Below are positions 1 through 10,909 of a stretch of DNA of 64,000 nt, one piece after another (the stretch's first letter is position 1; every line of letters starts with the position of its first letter). The notes under the pieces were generated by a model. The model did no database searches. It had not been told where the DNA came from and saw only the letters and a program-made list of their open reading frames with translations. The DNA lies in assembly GCF_009827445.1 (NCBI RefSeq), contig NZ_WTYI01000001.1:1392381-1456380 (forward strand), given 5' to 3'. Source of the stretch: Qipengyuania aquimaris (GTDB lineage: Bacteria > Pseudomonadota > Alphaproteobacteria > Sphingomonadales > Sphingomonadaceae). A program made the translations under genes and the position numbers.

Positions 1-1261
1 CACCGGCACCATCGTGGACGTTCCGGTCGGCAAGGGCCTGCTGGGCCGCGTCGTCGACGCTTTGGGCAACCCGATCGACGGCAAGGGTCCAATCGAATCG
101 ACCGAACGTCGCCGCGTCGAAGTCAAGGCGCCGGGCATCATCCCGCGTGAATCGGTTTCCGAACCCGTGCAGTCGGGCCTCAAGGCCATCGACGCCCTCG
201 TCCCGGTTGGCCGTGGCCAGCGCGAACTGATCATCGGCGACCGCCAGACCGGTAAGTCCGCCGTCGCGATCGACACCTTCATCAACCAGAAGGACGCGCA
301 CCAGGGCGACGACGAGAAGAAGAAGCTTTACTGCATCTACGTCGCCGTCGGCCAGAAGCGCTCGACCGTCGCACAGATCGTCAAGAGCCTCGAAGAAAAC
401 GGCGCGATGGAATACTCGATCGTCGTCGCTGCAACCGCATCTGAGCCCGCTCCGCTGCAGTACCTCGCACCCTACACCGGCTGTGCGATGGGCGAATTCT
501 TCCGCGACAACGGCATGCACGCCGTCATCGTTTACGACGACCTTTCCAAGCAGGCAGTGGCTTACCGCCAGATGTCGCTCCTCCTGCGTCGTCCTCCGGG
601 CCGCGAAGCTTACCCGGGCGACGTTTTCTATCTTCACAGCCGTCTCCTCGAGCGCGCTGCAAAGATGAACGGCGCCAATGGCGGCGGCTCGCTCACCGCG
701 CTGCCGATCATCGAAACGCAGGCAGGCGACGTGTCGGCCTACATTCCGACCAACGTGATCTCGATCACCGACGGCCAGATCTTCCTCGAAACCGACCTGT
801 TCTACCAGGGCATCCGTCCGGCAATTAACGTCGGCCTGTCGGTCAGCCGCGTCGGCGGTGCCGCGCAGACCAAGGCGATGAAGAAGGTTTCGGGCTCGAT
901 GAAGCTCGACCTCGCACAGTATCGCGAAATGGCTGCCTTCGCGCAGTTCGGCTCGGACCTCGACGCCGCTACGCAGAAGCTGCTGAACCGCGGTGCGCGC
1001 CTGACCGAGCTGCTCAAGCAGCCGCAGTTCTCGCCAATGCCGTTCGAAGAGCAGACCGTGTCGATCTTTGCCGGCACCAACGGCTACCTCGACGATGTCG
1101 CGGTCGATCGCGTCACCGACTACGAAGCCCAGATGCTGAGCTTCATGCGCTCCGAACACGCCGATGTGCTCGCGGAAATCCGCACCACCGGCAAGTTCGA
1201 AGACAGCACCAAGGACAAGGTCGTCGACGCACTGAAGACCTTCGCCAAGCAGTTCGCCTGA
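1..1261 (+). CDS. atpA: ATP synthase F1 subunit alpha (5' end outside window)
   Basis: Catalytic-sector alpha subunit of F1Fo ATP synthase, a regulatory nucleotide-binding partner of beta at the cytoplasmic face of the membrane. The reading frame is open from the window edge (codons start at base 2) and ends with TGA at 1259-1261, so about 90 N-terminal residues of the usual ~510 are missing. The P-loop GDRQTGKS is encoded at about 236-259, and the nucleotide-binding and C-terminal helical domains follow uninterrupted. It is the first visible gene of an atpA-atpG-(lipoprotein)-atpD-atpC operon; the next start is 33 bp downstream. The GTG at base 14 is internal, not the true start. Confidence 0.98.
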   Translation, partial: TGTIVDVPVGKGLLGRVVDALGNPIDGKGPIESTERRRVEVKAPGIIPRESVSEPVQSGLKAIDALVPVGRGQRELIIGDRQTGKSAVAIDTFINQKDAHQGDDEKKKLYCIYVAVGQKRSTVAQIVKSLEENGAMEYSIVVAATASEPAPLQYLAPYTGCAMGEFFRDNGMHAVIVYDDLSKQAVAYRQMSLLLRRPPGREAYPGDVFYLHSRLLERAAKMNGANGGGSLTALPIIETQAGDVSAYIPTNVISITDGQIFLETDLFYQGIRPAINVGLSVSRVGGAAQTKAMKKVSGSMKLDLAQYREMAAFAQFGSDLDAATQKLLNRGARLTELLKQPQFSPMPFEEQTVSIFAGTNGYLDDVAVDRVTDYEAQMLSFMRSEHADVLAEIRTTGKFEDSTKDKVVDALKTFAKQFA

Positions 1262-1294
1262 GCCAACCGAGAGCACACGAGATAGGGAGCCGAA

Positions 1295-2167
1295 ATGGCT
1301 AGCCTCAAGGAACTCAAGGATCGGATCGGGTCGGTGAAGTCGACCCAGAAGATCACCAAGGCCAAGCAGATGGTCGCCGCGGCAAAATTGCGCCGTGCGC
1401 AGGCCGCTGCCGAAGCCGCACGTCCCTACGCCGAACGGCTGTCGGGCGTCATGGCATCGCTTGCCAGCAAGGTAAGCGGCGACAGCGCGCCCCTGCTGCT
1501 TCGCGGCACCGGATCGGACAAGCGCCACCTGCTGGTGGTCGTGAACACCGACAAGGGCCTGTGCGGTGGTCTCAACGCCAACATCGTCAAGGCCGCCAAG
1601 GCCAAGGCGCGCGAACTGATCGCAGACGGCAAGGACGTGACTTTCTATCTCGTCGGCAAAAAAGGCCGCGCGCCGATCAAGCGCGACTATGCCGACAAGA
1701 TCGAAAAGCACTTCGACACCTCCGACGTCCGCCAGCCGGGCTTCGAAGAGGCCGATGCCATCGCCGAAGACCTGCTCGAACGCTTTGAGAAGGGCGAATT
1801 CGACGTTGCGCACCTCGTCTACCCGATCTTCCAGTCGGCGCTGGCGCAGGATCCGACCGTCGATCAGCTGATCCCCGTCCCCTCGCCCGAAGGCGAAGGC
1901 ACCGGCGGCCATGCAGTCGTGGAATACGAGCCGGGCGAAGAGGAAATCCTCGAAGACCTGCTCCCGCGCTACGTGAAGACGCAGCTGTTCGGCGCCCTGC
2001 TCGAACGCGAAGCATCCGAACAGGGCGCGTCGATGACCGCCATGGACAACGCGACGCGCAATGCAGGCGACCTCATCAACAAGCTGACGATCCAGTACAA
2101 CCGCAGCCGCCAGGCCGCGATTACTACCGAACTCGTCGAAATCATCGCAGGCGCGGAAGCGCTCTGA
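1295..2167 (+). CDS. atpG: ATP synthase F1 subunit gamma
   Basis: Central rotor-shaft subunit of F1, coupling proton-driven c-ring rotation to catalysis in the alpha/beta hexamer. The 290-residue product has the typical gamma length, with the conserved N-terminal helix that starts [20 protein letters not shown] and a matching C-terminal helix (around [15 protein letters not shown]). ATG is preceded by AGGGAG at 1284-1289, a good ribosome site. It lies between atpA and an unexpected lipoprotein gene that starts 14 bp after its stop, so the atpG-atpD junction differs from the classical operon. Confidence 0.98.
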   Translation: MASLKELKDRIGSVKSTQKITKAKQMVAAAKLRRAQAAAEAARPYAERLSGVMASLASKVSGDSAPLLLRGTGSDKRHLLVVVNTDKGLCGGLNANIVKAAKAKARELIADGKDVTFYLVGKKGRAPIKRDYADKIEKHFDTSDVRQPGFEEADAIAEDLLERFEKGEFDVAHLVYPIFQSALAQDPTVDQLIPVPSPEGEGTGGHAVVEYEPGEEEILEDLLPRYVKTQLFGALLEREASEQGASMTAMDNATRNAGDLINKLTIQYNRSRQAAITTELVEIIAGAEAL

Positions 2168-2181
2168 CAAGGACCGGATAC

Positions 2182-4021
<1,840 letters not shown>

Positions 4022-4024
4022 GCC

Positions 4025-4282
4025 ATGGCTTTGCACTTCGAACTCGTCACGCCGGCCAAGCTGGTCCGTAGCGAGGACGTCCACATGGTGGTCGTCCCCG
4101 GCGCGGAAGGCGAATTCGGTGTGCTGGAAGGCCACGCGCCTTTCATGTCGACGATCCGTGACGGCGCCGTTCAGGTCTACAAGACCGAAGGCGCTGCACC
4201 CGAGACGATCGAAGTCCGAGGCGGTTTCGCCGAAGTGGGCGAAAACGGTCTGACGGTGCTGGCGGAGCACGTCGAAGGTTAA
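4025..4282 (+). CDS. atpC: ATP synthase F1 subunit epsilon, short form
   Basis: Epsilon subunit, part of the central stalk linking gamma to the c-ring. At 85 residues it contains only the N-terminal beta-sandwich domain (motifs [18 protein letters not shown] and a beta-strand repeat ending [16 protein letters not shown]). The C-terminal helical hairpin that inhibits ATP hydrolysis in E. coli-type epsilon (about 135-140 residues) is absent, and no frameshift or remnant follows the stop. Short epsilon is known in sphingomonads and their relatives; in many Alphaproteobacteria a separate zeta protein acts as inhibitor. It is the last gene of the operon, 25 bp before a strong terminator. Confidence 0.95.
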   Translation: MALHFELVTPAKLVRSEDVHMVVVPGAEGEFGVLEGHAPFMSTIRDGAVQVYKTEGAAPETIEVRGGFAEVGENGLTVLAEHVEG

Positions 4283-4307
4283 GCCCTTCGGGACAATCGC
4301 AAACTGG

Positions 4308-4337
4308 AAAGGGCGGCCCATCGGGTCGCCCTTTTTT
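4308..4337 (+). terminator. Rho-independent terminator of the atp operon
   Basis: A 12-bp stem (4308-4319 with 4323-4334, one G-U pair) with a 3-base loop ends in six T residues (4332-4337). It lies 25 bp after atpC and fits intrinsic termination of the atp operon. Confidence 0.93.
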
Positions 4338-4435
4338 CGTTGGTCCGCCCGCATCAACCCCTCGTCGAGCAGGCCTGTCCTTCCCTTTTCGAATGAGCAG
4401 GTTAGAACCGACCCGCATTCATGCAGGAGAGGACT

Positions 4436-6571
4436 GTGAAACGTGTTTCGACGCTGGCATTGGCCGCGACCATGACTATCGCCACCCCCAATTCACTCAG
4501 CGCCCAGGACGGCGTACCCGGACCCGACGAGGATCCGTACATTTGGCTCGAAGAAGCCCGTAGCGACGAAGCGCTCGACTGGGTGCGCGCAGAAAACAAC
4601 CGCACCATGGCGCATATGGCGCAGGACCCCCGGTTCGACGAACTGACAGCGGAAGCGCTGGCCATCCTCGATGCCGAAGACCGCATTCCCTACGTCTCGA
4701 TCCGCAAGGACGGCCTGTATAATTTCTGGCAGGACAAGGAAAATCCCAAGGGTGTCCTGCGCCGCACCACGCTCGAAAGCTACAAGAGCGACGATCCCGA
4801 ATGGGAGACCGTTCTCGATGTCGATGCCCTGGCTGCCGCAGAGGGCAAGGAGTGGGTCTACAAGGGCAGCACCTGCCTGCCGCCCGACCAGCGCCTGTGC
4901 ATGATTGCCCTGTCCGACGGCGGCGAAGATGCCACCATCCTGCGCGAATTCGACATGACGACCAAACAGTTCGTCGAGGGCGGCTTCGTCATCGAGGAAA
5001 AGAGCCAGGGCGGCGTCCAGTGGCTTGATGAAGACACACTGTTGGTCGGTCGCGACTTCGGCGGCGAAACCATCACCGAAAGCGAATATCCCTTCACGAC
5101 GCGTCTTTGGAAGCGCGGCACGCCGCTGAGCGAGGCGGAAGAAATCTTCCGCGGCGAGCCGAGCGACGTCTGGGCCGGGGCTGGCCTGATCCGCGACAAC
5201 AAGGGCGTGGTACACGGTCGCACCGCCTTCCGTGCGATCAGCTTCCATGAAAGCATCAACTACATCTGGCACGAGGGCGAGTGGCTTGAACTCGACATGC
5301 CGAAGAAAGCCAACATTGGCGGCATCATCGACGGCCAATTGACCTTTTCTACCGATGTCGATTGGGAAACGCAGGGACAGGTCTTCCCCGCCGACGCGTT
5401 GGTCGCGGTCGATCTGGAAGACTTCAAGCGTGACCCGAACGGAGCGAAGAAAACGCTCGTCTGGGCACCGGCGGAACGCCAGACAAAGCGTGGCGGCGGG
5501 GTGACCGCCAACAGCGCCTACATGGCGATCCTCGACAATGTCGTGGGCAAGGTGCTCAAGATCGATTTCGAGGATGGCGAATGGGTCACCACCGAAGTCA
5601 ATTTGCCCGATAATGCGACGCTCGGCGTACAGGCCACCTCGTCCGAAACCGACGAGATCATGTTCACCTCGACCGACTTCCTGTCACCGAGCACGCTTTG
5701 GTACTCGGACGGCACCGGCGATCCGCAGGTGCTCAAGACTTCGCCCGAATATTTCGATGCGACGGGCATGGAAGTCGAACAGTTCGAAGCGACCAGCAAG
5801 GACGGCGCGAAAGTCCCGTACTTCCTGGTGAAGCCGAAGGGCATGGAGATGGACGGCAAGAATCCCGCCCTGCTCTATGGCTATGGCGGTTTCCAGATCT
5901 CCCAATTGCCGAGCTACCGGGCGCTCACCGGCAAGATGTGGCTCGAAAAAGGCGGCGCCTTCATACTCGCCAACCTGCGCGGTGGCGGCGAGTTCGGTCC
6001 CGGGTGGCACCAGATGGCCATCCGCGAGAACAAGCAGCGCACTTGGGACGATTTCATCGCCGTGGGTGAGGATGCCGTGAAGCGCGGAATCACCAATCCC
6101 GGCCAGCTCGGTATCCAGGGCGGTTCGCAGGGCGGCCTGCTGGTCGGCACCGCGTTCACGCAGCGTCCCGACCTGTTCGACGCGGCGATCGTCGCGATCC
6201 CGCTGTTCGATATGCTGCGCTATCACCTGATCGGTCGCGGCGCATCGTGGATCGGCGAATATGGCGATCCCCGTATCCCCGAACAGCGCGAGTGGATCGA
6301 GGGTTATTCGCCCTACCAGAAGATCGTCGACGGGGTGGATTACCCCGCCCCCTTCCTCTGGGCATCGACCGCGGACGACCGCACCCACCCTGCTCACGCG
6401 CGCAAGGGCGCAGCAAAGCTCAAGGCTCTGGGCCAGGACTACTGGTACTATGAGGACATGACTGGCGGTCACTCGGGCGGCGTCGACAACGAACAGCGCG
6501 CAAAGCTGCAGGCATTGCAGATGGTCTACCTCATGCAGCGCCTGATGGACGACAACGAGGCCGGCGAATAA
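4436..6571 (+). CDS. Secreted S9 family (prolyl oligopeptidase-like) serine peptidase
   Basis: Predicted periplasmic peptidase of clan SC, family S9A, cleaving short peptides, typically after Pro. The start chosen is GTG 4436, preceded by AGGAG; it gives 711 residues with a signal peptide (MKRVSTLALAATMTIATP, cleavage near LSA-QDG). An in-frame ATG at 4421 would put five extra residues in front and leave the ribosome site inside the gene. The N-terminal half is the beta-propeller domain. The C-terminal alpha/beta-hydrolase domain has the nucleophile motif GGSQGG (Ser564), the Asp in STADDRTHPAHA (about 647-648) and His679 in GGHSGG, so the triad is complete. It is monocistronic, between two terminators. 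Confidence 0.93.
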   Translation: MKRVSTLALAATMTIATPNSLSAQDGVPGPDEDPYIWLEEARSDEALDWVRAENNRTMAHMAQDPRFDELTAEALAILDAEDRIPYVSIRKDGLYNFWQDKENPKGVLRRTTLESYKSDDPEWETVLDVDALAAAEGKEWVYKGSTCLPPDQRLCMIALSDGGEDATILREFDMTTKQFVEGGFVIEEKSQGGVQWLDEDTLLVGRDFGGETITESEYPFTTRLWKRGTPLSEAEEIFRGEPSDVWAGAGLIRDNKGVVHGRTAFRAISFHESINYIWHEGEWLELDMPKKANIGGIIDGQLTFSTDVDWETQGQVFPADALVAVDLEDFKRDPNGAKKTLVWAPAERQTKRGGGVTANSAYMAILDNVVGKVLKIDFEDGEWVTTEVNLPDNATLGVQATSSETDEIMFTSTDFLSPSTLWYSDGTGDPQVLKTSPEYFDATGMEVEQFEATSKDGAKVPYFLVKPKGMEMDGKNPALLYGYGGFQISQLPSYRALTGKMWLEKGGAFILANLRGGGEFGPGWHQMAIRENKQRTWDDFIAVGEDAVKRGITNPGQLGIQGGSQGGLLVGTAFTQRPDLFDAAIVAIPLFDMLRYHLIGRGASWIGEYGDPRIPEQREWIEGYSPYQKIVDGVDYPAPFLWASTADDRTHPAHARKGAAKLKALGQDYWYYEDMTGGHSGGVDNEQRAKLQALQMVYLMQRLMDDNEAGE

Positions 6572-6592
6572 GCAGCGGCTACCATAAAAAGG

Positions 6593-6620
6593 AAGGGGCG
6601 GCCTCGCGGTCGCCCCTTTT
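6593..6620. terminator. Bidirectional terminator between convergent genes
   Basis: An 11-bp stem (6593-6603 with 6608-6618, one G-U pair) with a 4-base loop is followed by TTTT on the plus strand. A-rich bases precede it, giving a shorter T-rich tract on the minus strand. It lies between the S9 peptidase (+) and the SOUL gene (-). Confidence 0.88.
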
Positions 6621-6631
6621 CGTTTCCGCGC

Positions 6632-7264
6632 CTATTCGACGGGAATGATGACTTCGTTGCGCCTTAGCGGCGGCGGGACCATCGGCGCGTCGTAGAAGGC
6701 GAATTCGGGAGGACCGGCGATCGTCAGGTCGCGGTCCGCGATCCATGCGCGCAATTCTTCCTCGCGTGCAGCGAGGTCCTCGCTCGATCCACGACCGGAG
6801 AAGCGGATTGCCGCCACCCTGCGCGGGGGCATTTCAACAAGAGTGACATCTTCGGGCGGAGTGGGCAGCGTCTCCATCGTATATTCGGCCGGCATGACGA
6901 AGCGCGTGCGCCAGCTGCCGCTGGTGTCGCCGCTATCCTGCAATACAGGCGAGGTCATGGCGATCTTTTCGCCCTGGTCCTGCATCACCGGGCTGGTCAT
7001 CGCGATTTCCTTGCCCGGACGATCCTGCGCGAAAATATAGGCCGCCAAGCGGCGGAAGCCTGCATTGAGCGCGCGCCTGCGGTCACCGGTATGCGTCACT
7101 TCCGCAACGATCATCGGCGCATATTCGCGCAGCTGGATAGCGCCATCCTCGGACATGAGCGAATAGTCGGGCTCGTCGACCGAGCTACGGTATTGCGCGT
7201 ATGCACCTGCGGCACCGATGGACAGGACCGCTGCACCTGCAGCGGCGTATTTCCAGAATTTCAT
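6632..7264 (-). CDS. SOUL family heme-binding-like protein, exported
   Basis: A 210-residue protein of the SOUL/HBP family. The N-terminal 24 residues (MKFWKYAAAGAAVLSIGAAG) form a signal peptide or anchor, so the domain is periplasmic. The family hallmarks are visible: YSLMSEDGAIQLREYAP near the start, a doubled element IAMTSPV around residues 90 and 105, the segment FVMPAEYTMETLPTP, and the C-terminal LRRNEVIIPVE. Members bind heme or tetrapyrroles, but several bacterial ones have no proven ligand. It stands alone, with a bidirectional terminator downstream and 65 bp separating it from the HNH gene upstream. Confidence 0.92.
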   Translation of the reverse strand: MKFWKYAAAGAAVLSIGAAGAYAQYRSSVDEPDYSLMSEDGAIQLREYAPMIVAEVTHTGDRRRALNAGFRRLAAYIFAQDRPGKEIAMTSPVMQDQGEKIAMTSPVLQDSGDTSGSWRTRFVMPAEYTMETLPTPPEDVTLVEMPPRRVAAIRFSGRGSSEDLAAREEELRAWIADRDLTIAGPPEFAFYDAPMVPPPLRRNEVIIPVE

Positions 7265-7329
7265 GAAGTCATGCTCCCTTGCGTTTCACTATCAACGCCG
7301 GGGCAAGGACGGACGTTCCGCAGGCTGGT

Positions 7330-7599
7330 TTACTTCGGCCTTCGGGTCGGCGCGTGGAAGTCTGGTGGCTTGTTCGCGATCCAGTCGACGAACTTCGCCA
7401 AGGCCTCATCCTCGAGCAAGGCAGCGCGATCCTCTCCGATCCGTGAAAGCCGGGTATTCGTGAAGTTGGCGTGGATCGCGCGGTGACAGATGGGATGCAC
7501 GGCAACCGTTGCGCGGCCCTTCTTGGCTTTGGGCACAGTGTGGTGCTGCTGGACCTTGCGCCCCAGCGGGCGTTCGCAGAGCCAGCACAGGTCCGCCAA
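7330..7599 (-). CDS. Small HNH-type zinc protein, possible nuclease
   Basis: An 89-residue protein with a compact treble-clef/HNH signature: Cys5-x2-Cys8, the His19-His20 pair in VQQHHTVPK, then PICHRAIH with Cys38, His39 and His43. The HH and the downstream His are the usual metal-binding and catalytic positions of HNH endonucleases. The start is TTG 7599, with AAGGA about eight bases upstream inside the end of glmU, so it is probably translated from the glmU transcript (5 bp between stop and start). No restriction-modification or toxin partner is adjacent, so nuclease activity is only a family inference. Confidence 0.8.
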   Translation of the reverse strand: MADLCWLCERPLGRKVQQHHTVPKAKKGRATVAVHPICHRAIHANFTNTRLSRIGEDRAALLEDEALAKFVDWIANKPPDFHAPTRRPK

Positions 7600-7604
7600 A
7601 CCGG

Positions 7605-8972
7605 TCAGTCCTTCTTAGCCGCTGCCTTTTTCTTCTTCATCGTGTCGTGAAACCGATCGGCCCAGCCGGGCTTCACCATCTGCTCTGCGCGTACCATCCG
7701 CAGTTCGCCGGGCGCCACGTCGCGGCTGACTGCGCTTCCGGCAGCGACGATAGCGTCCGCCCCGATGGTGACTGGAGCGATCAACGCGCTGTTCGACCCG
7801 ATGAATGCACGCTCGCCAATCGTGGTCTTGTGCTTGAAATAACCATCGTAATTGCAGGTGATCGTGCCAGCGCCGATGTTGGCCCCGGCCCCCACCGTGG
7901 CATCGCCGAGGTAGGTGAGATGGTTGGCTTTCGCGCCTTCCCCCAGCACCGCCTTCTTCATCTCGACGAAATTGCCGACCTTGCTGCCCTGTTCCATCAC
8001 TGCGCCGGGGCGTAGGCGAGCATAGGGTCCCACTTCGCACCCTTCACCGACGATGGCACCTTCCAGATGGCTGAACGCACGAATGGTAGCTCCGCTCGCG
8101 ACTTTCACCCCGGGCCCGAACACGACATTGGGTTCGATCGTCACATCGGGGGCCAGTTCGGTGTCGTAGCTGAAGAACACGGTTTCCGGTGCGCGTAGGG
8201 TCGCGCCTTCGGCCATCCAGTGTTCGCGCTGTTCGCGCTGCCATTGCGCTTCAGCAGCAGCGAGCTCGCTCCGCGAATTGATACCGGCGACTTCGTTCGG
8301 ATCGTCAGTCGTGACGGCTGCGCAGACGCGCCCGTCACCGATGGCGATATTGACGATATCGGGGAGGTAGTATTCGCCCTGGGCATTGTCGTTGCCGACC
8401 CTGTCGAGCAGCGCCCACAGGTCGTCCGCCTTTGCGGCCATAAGGCCCGAATTGCACAGGTGGCAGGCACGCTCGCTCTCGTCGGCGTCCTTAAATTCGA
8501 CCATCTTGGAAATGCGCCCGTCGTCATCGGCGATGACACGGCCATAGGCGAGCGGGTCTTCCGGCTCGAATGCAAGGACTACCGCTGCCGGGGCATCGTC
8601 CGCATTGAGGCGATCCAGCATCGCTCCCATGGTTTCAGCGCGCACGAACGGCACATCTCCGTACATGATCAGCACATCGCCCGAATATCCGCTCAGTTCG
8701 TCCTGCGCCTGCTGTACGGCATGACCGGTCCCGAACTGCGGTTCCTGCAGACAGGTGCGCGCATCGTCCCCTAGCGCCTGTTCCAGCTGCTCTCTCCCTG
8801 CACCGACAACCACGATCTTGTGATCGGGCGACAGGCTGTCGACGCTGGCCATGAGGTGGTGCAGCATCGAACGTCCTGCGATCGGATGCAGGACCTTGTG
8901 AAGTTCGCTCTTCATGCGGGTGCCCTTGCCCGCAGCAAGGATGACGGCGGCGAAGTGTCTGGTCTGGCTCAT
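7605..8972 (-). CDS. glmU: Bifunctional UDP-N-acetylglucosamine pyrophosphorylase / glucosamine-1-phosphate N-acetyltransferase
   Basis: Cytoplasmic enzyme making UDP-GlcNAc for peptidoglycan and lipid A. The 455-residue product has the nucleotidyltransferase motif LAAGKGTRM at residues 12-20, and in the C-terminal left-handed beta-helix the acetyltransferase segment ANHLTYLGDA, with the catalytic His of the family. It ends in a Lys-rich tail (MKKKKAAAKKD). The frame is open to 9014, but ATG 8972 places the motif at the usual distance from the N-terminus; the ribosome site there is weak, so a start at 9014 cannot be excluded. It is divergent from gph with 60 bp between. Confidence 0.96.
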   Translation of the reverse strand: MSQTRHFAAVILAAGKGTRMKSELHKVLHPIAGRSMLHHLMASVDSLSPDHKIVVVGAGREQLEQALGDDARTCLQEPQFGTGHAVQQAQDELSGYSGDVLIMYGDVPFVRAETMGAMLDRLNADDAPAAVVLAFEPEDPLAYGRVIADDDGRISKMVEFKDADESERACHLCNSGLMAAKADDLWALLDRVGNDNAQGEYYLPDIVNIAIGDGRVCAAVTTDDPNEVAGINSRSELAAAEAQWQREQREHWMAEGATLRAPETVFFSYDTELAPDVTIEPNVVFGPGVKVASGATIRAFSHLEGAIVGEGCEVGPYARLRPGAVMEQGSKVGNFVEMKKAVLGEGAKANHLTYLGDATVGAGANIGAGTITCNYDGYFKHKTTIGERAFIGSNSALIAPVTIGADAIVAAGSAVSRDVAPGELRMVRAEQMVKPGWADRFHDTMKKKKAAAKKD

Positions 8973-9032
8973 GCGTTGGCCATGCCACCAAATGCTTGCG
9001 GATTGAAGAACCATCCTTCACCCCCTGACGCC

Positions 9033-9701
9033 ATGACGGCATTTCCCTTCCAATCGGTCGGCTTCGACCTCGATGGCACACTCCTGGAGACTCACCGCGA
9101 TCTTGGCGCTGCGGTGAACCATGCGCTTGTACTGGGCGGGTTCGACCCCGTCCCGGCGGACCATGCCAGCGACCTCATCGGTGGCGGGGCCAAGATCATG
9201 CTTGCTCGCGCGGTGGACCAGCAGGGCGGCCTTCCGGATGACGAGTTCCGGCGTCTCTACAAGCAGATGCTGGGCTATTACGCGGAAAACAACGCGGTTC
9301 ATTCGCGGCCCTACCCCCATGCGGTCGAGACGCTGGACGCGCTGGCGGCCCGGGGCGTCAAGATGGCCGTGGTCACAAACAAGTTCGAAGGCTTCGCGCG
9401 CGATATCCTCACGACCCTGGACCTTGCCGACCGGTTCGAGACGATCATCGGCGGCGATACCATGGGCAAGGGCCGCGCCAAGCCCGAACCGGATGCAGTG
9501 ATCGAGGCACGCAATCGGTGTGGCGGCGGCCCGATGGCCTTCGTGGGCGACAGTTCTTACGATGTCCGGGCAGCGCGCGCGGCGGACGCTCCGGTGATCG
9601 CGGCGGCGTACGGCTATTGCGACAAGCCGGCACACGAACTGGGTGCGGATGCTGTCATCGAATCGCTCGATCGCCTCATTTCCGCCCTCGAAACGCTGTA
9701 G
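9033..9701 (+). CDS. gph: HAD-family phosphoglycolate phosphatase
   Basis: A 222-residue haloacid-dehalogenase-type hydrolase. Motif I is DLDGTLLET with nucleophile Asp12 and acid Asp14; a helical cap follows (about residues 20-85); motif II/III is VVTNKFEG; motif IV is GDSSYDV. The pattern matches phosphoglycolate phosphatase, which removes 2-phosphoglycolate formed during DNA repair or oxygenation. ATG 9033 gives the normal length; the open frame further upstream overlaps glmU antisense and is not used. Related HAD phosphatases (pyrophosphatase or sugar phosphatases) are the main alternative. Confidence 0.88.
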   Translation: MTAFPFQSVGFDLDGTLLETHRDLGAAVNHALVLGGFDPVPADHASDLIGGGAKIMLARAVDQQGGLPDDEFRRLYKQMLGYYAENNAVHSRPYPHAVETLDALAARGVKMAVVTNKFEGFARDILTTLDLADRFETIIGGDTMGKGRAKPEPDAVIEARNRCGGGPMAFVGDSSYDVRAARAADAPVIAAAYGYCDKPAHELGADAVIESLDRLISALETL

Positions 9702-9836
9702 GCGCTCGCTTCGTCTTCACCCTGCCCCTACGGCATGGCGGATCGCCGCGCATACGGTTGCAAGATGCACGCAAAAATGCCACGCCGCAGCGCACAATTG
9801 ACCTTTACGTAAACGACAAAGCAGGAGCCCCCACCC

Positions 9837-10766
9837 ATGAGCATCGATTTCAAGGACAAGGTAGCCATCGTAACCGGCGCAGGCGGCGGGCTTGGCCGCG
9901 AATATGCGCTGGAACTCGCGCGCCGCGGCGCAAAGGTCGTCGTCAACGATCTCGGCGGTGCACGCGACGGTACCGGCCACTCCGACATGGCCCTCCAGGT
10001 CGTCGAGGAAATCGAGAAGATGGGCGGCGAGGCGATGTCGAACGGCGGCAGCGTCACCGAATACGACCAGATGGAAAAGATGGTCGCCGACGCCAAGCAG
10101 AAGTGGGGCGGCGTGCATATCCTGCTCAACAATGCAGGCGTCCTGCGGGACAAGACCTTCGCCAAGATGAGCCCGGAAGATTTCGAGTTCGTCCTCAAGG
10201 TTCACCTCACCGGTTCCGCTTTCGTCACCAAGGCTTGCTGGGAACTCATGCGTGAGCAGGCTTACGGCCGTATCATGATGACCGCGTCCTCGACCGGCCT
10301 GTTCGGTAACTTCGGTCAGGCCAATTACGGCGCAGCCAAGCTCGGCCTTGCCGGCCTTACCAAGACGCTGGCCCTCGAAGGCGCGAAGTACAACATCAAG
10401 GTCAACACGCTCTCGCCGGTCGCGGGCACGCGCATGACCGAAGACCTCTTCCCCGAAGAAGCCTTCAAGCTGTTCGATCCGGTGAACGTGGTCCCGGCCG
10501 CTCTCTTCCTCGTCAGCGAAGATGCACCGACCAATGCCATCGTTGGCGCAGGCGCCGGTGGCTATCACTCGGCCTGGACCGTCATGAACGACGCCGTCTG
10601 GCTTCCCGATGGCGAGCGTACGGTCGAAGGCTTCGCAGCGAATTGGGACAAGATCAGCGAATTCTCGAATCTCAAGGCCCCGCAGTCGGGCAGCGAGCAG
10701 TCGGGCGCGATCCTGACCGCAATGCAGAAGGTGACCGGAACCGGTCCGAGCAGCGCTCGCGGCTAA
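9837..10766 (+). CDS. Short-chain dehydrogenase, 3-hydroxyacyl-CoA dehydrogenase-like
   Basis: A 309-residue NAD(P)-dependent SDR. Cofactor motif TGAGGGLG is at 13-20, NNAG at 98-101, and the active-site Ser near 151-152, Tyr164 and Lys168 (YGAAK). The insert [15 protein letters not shown] after the second beta strand and the C-terminal region ([16 protein letters not shown]) are typical of the dehydrogenase domain of peroxisomal multifunctional enzyme type 2, which oxidises 3-hydroxyacyl-CoA, so a beta-oxidation-like role is likely. CAGGAG precedes the ATG. It is a single-gene unit ended by the terminator at 10788. Confidence 0.9.
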   Translation: MSIDFKDKVAIVTGAGGGLGREYALELARRGAKVVVNDLGGARDGTGHSDMALQVVEEIEKMGGEAMSNGGSVTEYDQMEKMVADAKQKWGGVHILLNNAGVLRDKTFAKMSPEDFEFVLKVHLTGSAFVTKACWELMREQAYGRIMMTASSTGLFGNFGQANYGAAKLGLAGLTKTLALEGAKYNIKVNTLSPVAGTRMTEDLFPEEAFKLFDPVNVVPAALFLVSEDAPTNAIVGAGAGGYHSAWTVMNDAVWLPDGERTVEGFAANWDKISEFSNLKAPQSGSEQSGAILTAMQKVTGTGPSSARG

Positions 10767-10787
10767 ACCCCCTTCCCGAACTAGCGA

Positions 10788-10830
10788 AAACCCCGCTGCA
10801 CCCAAGGATGCGGCGGGGTTTCTCGTTTTT
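10788..10830 (+). terminator. Terminator after the SDR gene
   Basis: A 9-bp perfect stem (10788-10796 with 10813-10821) around a 16-base loop, followed by TCTC and TTTTT at 10826-10830. The T tract is offset by four bases, so termination may be less efficient than at the atp site. Confidence 0.75.
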
Positions 10831-10909
10831 GGAGAGTGAGTTAAGACCACCGTATTGACGCATTAATACACCAAGCGTATCACTCGTGGTCACTCAATGG
10901 GGAGAGACC

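Noticed and set aside
8820-9032. Upstream extension of the gph frame
   Set aside because: It runs antisense through the 5' end of glmU and adds no HAD-family sequence.
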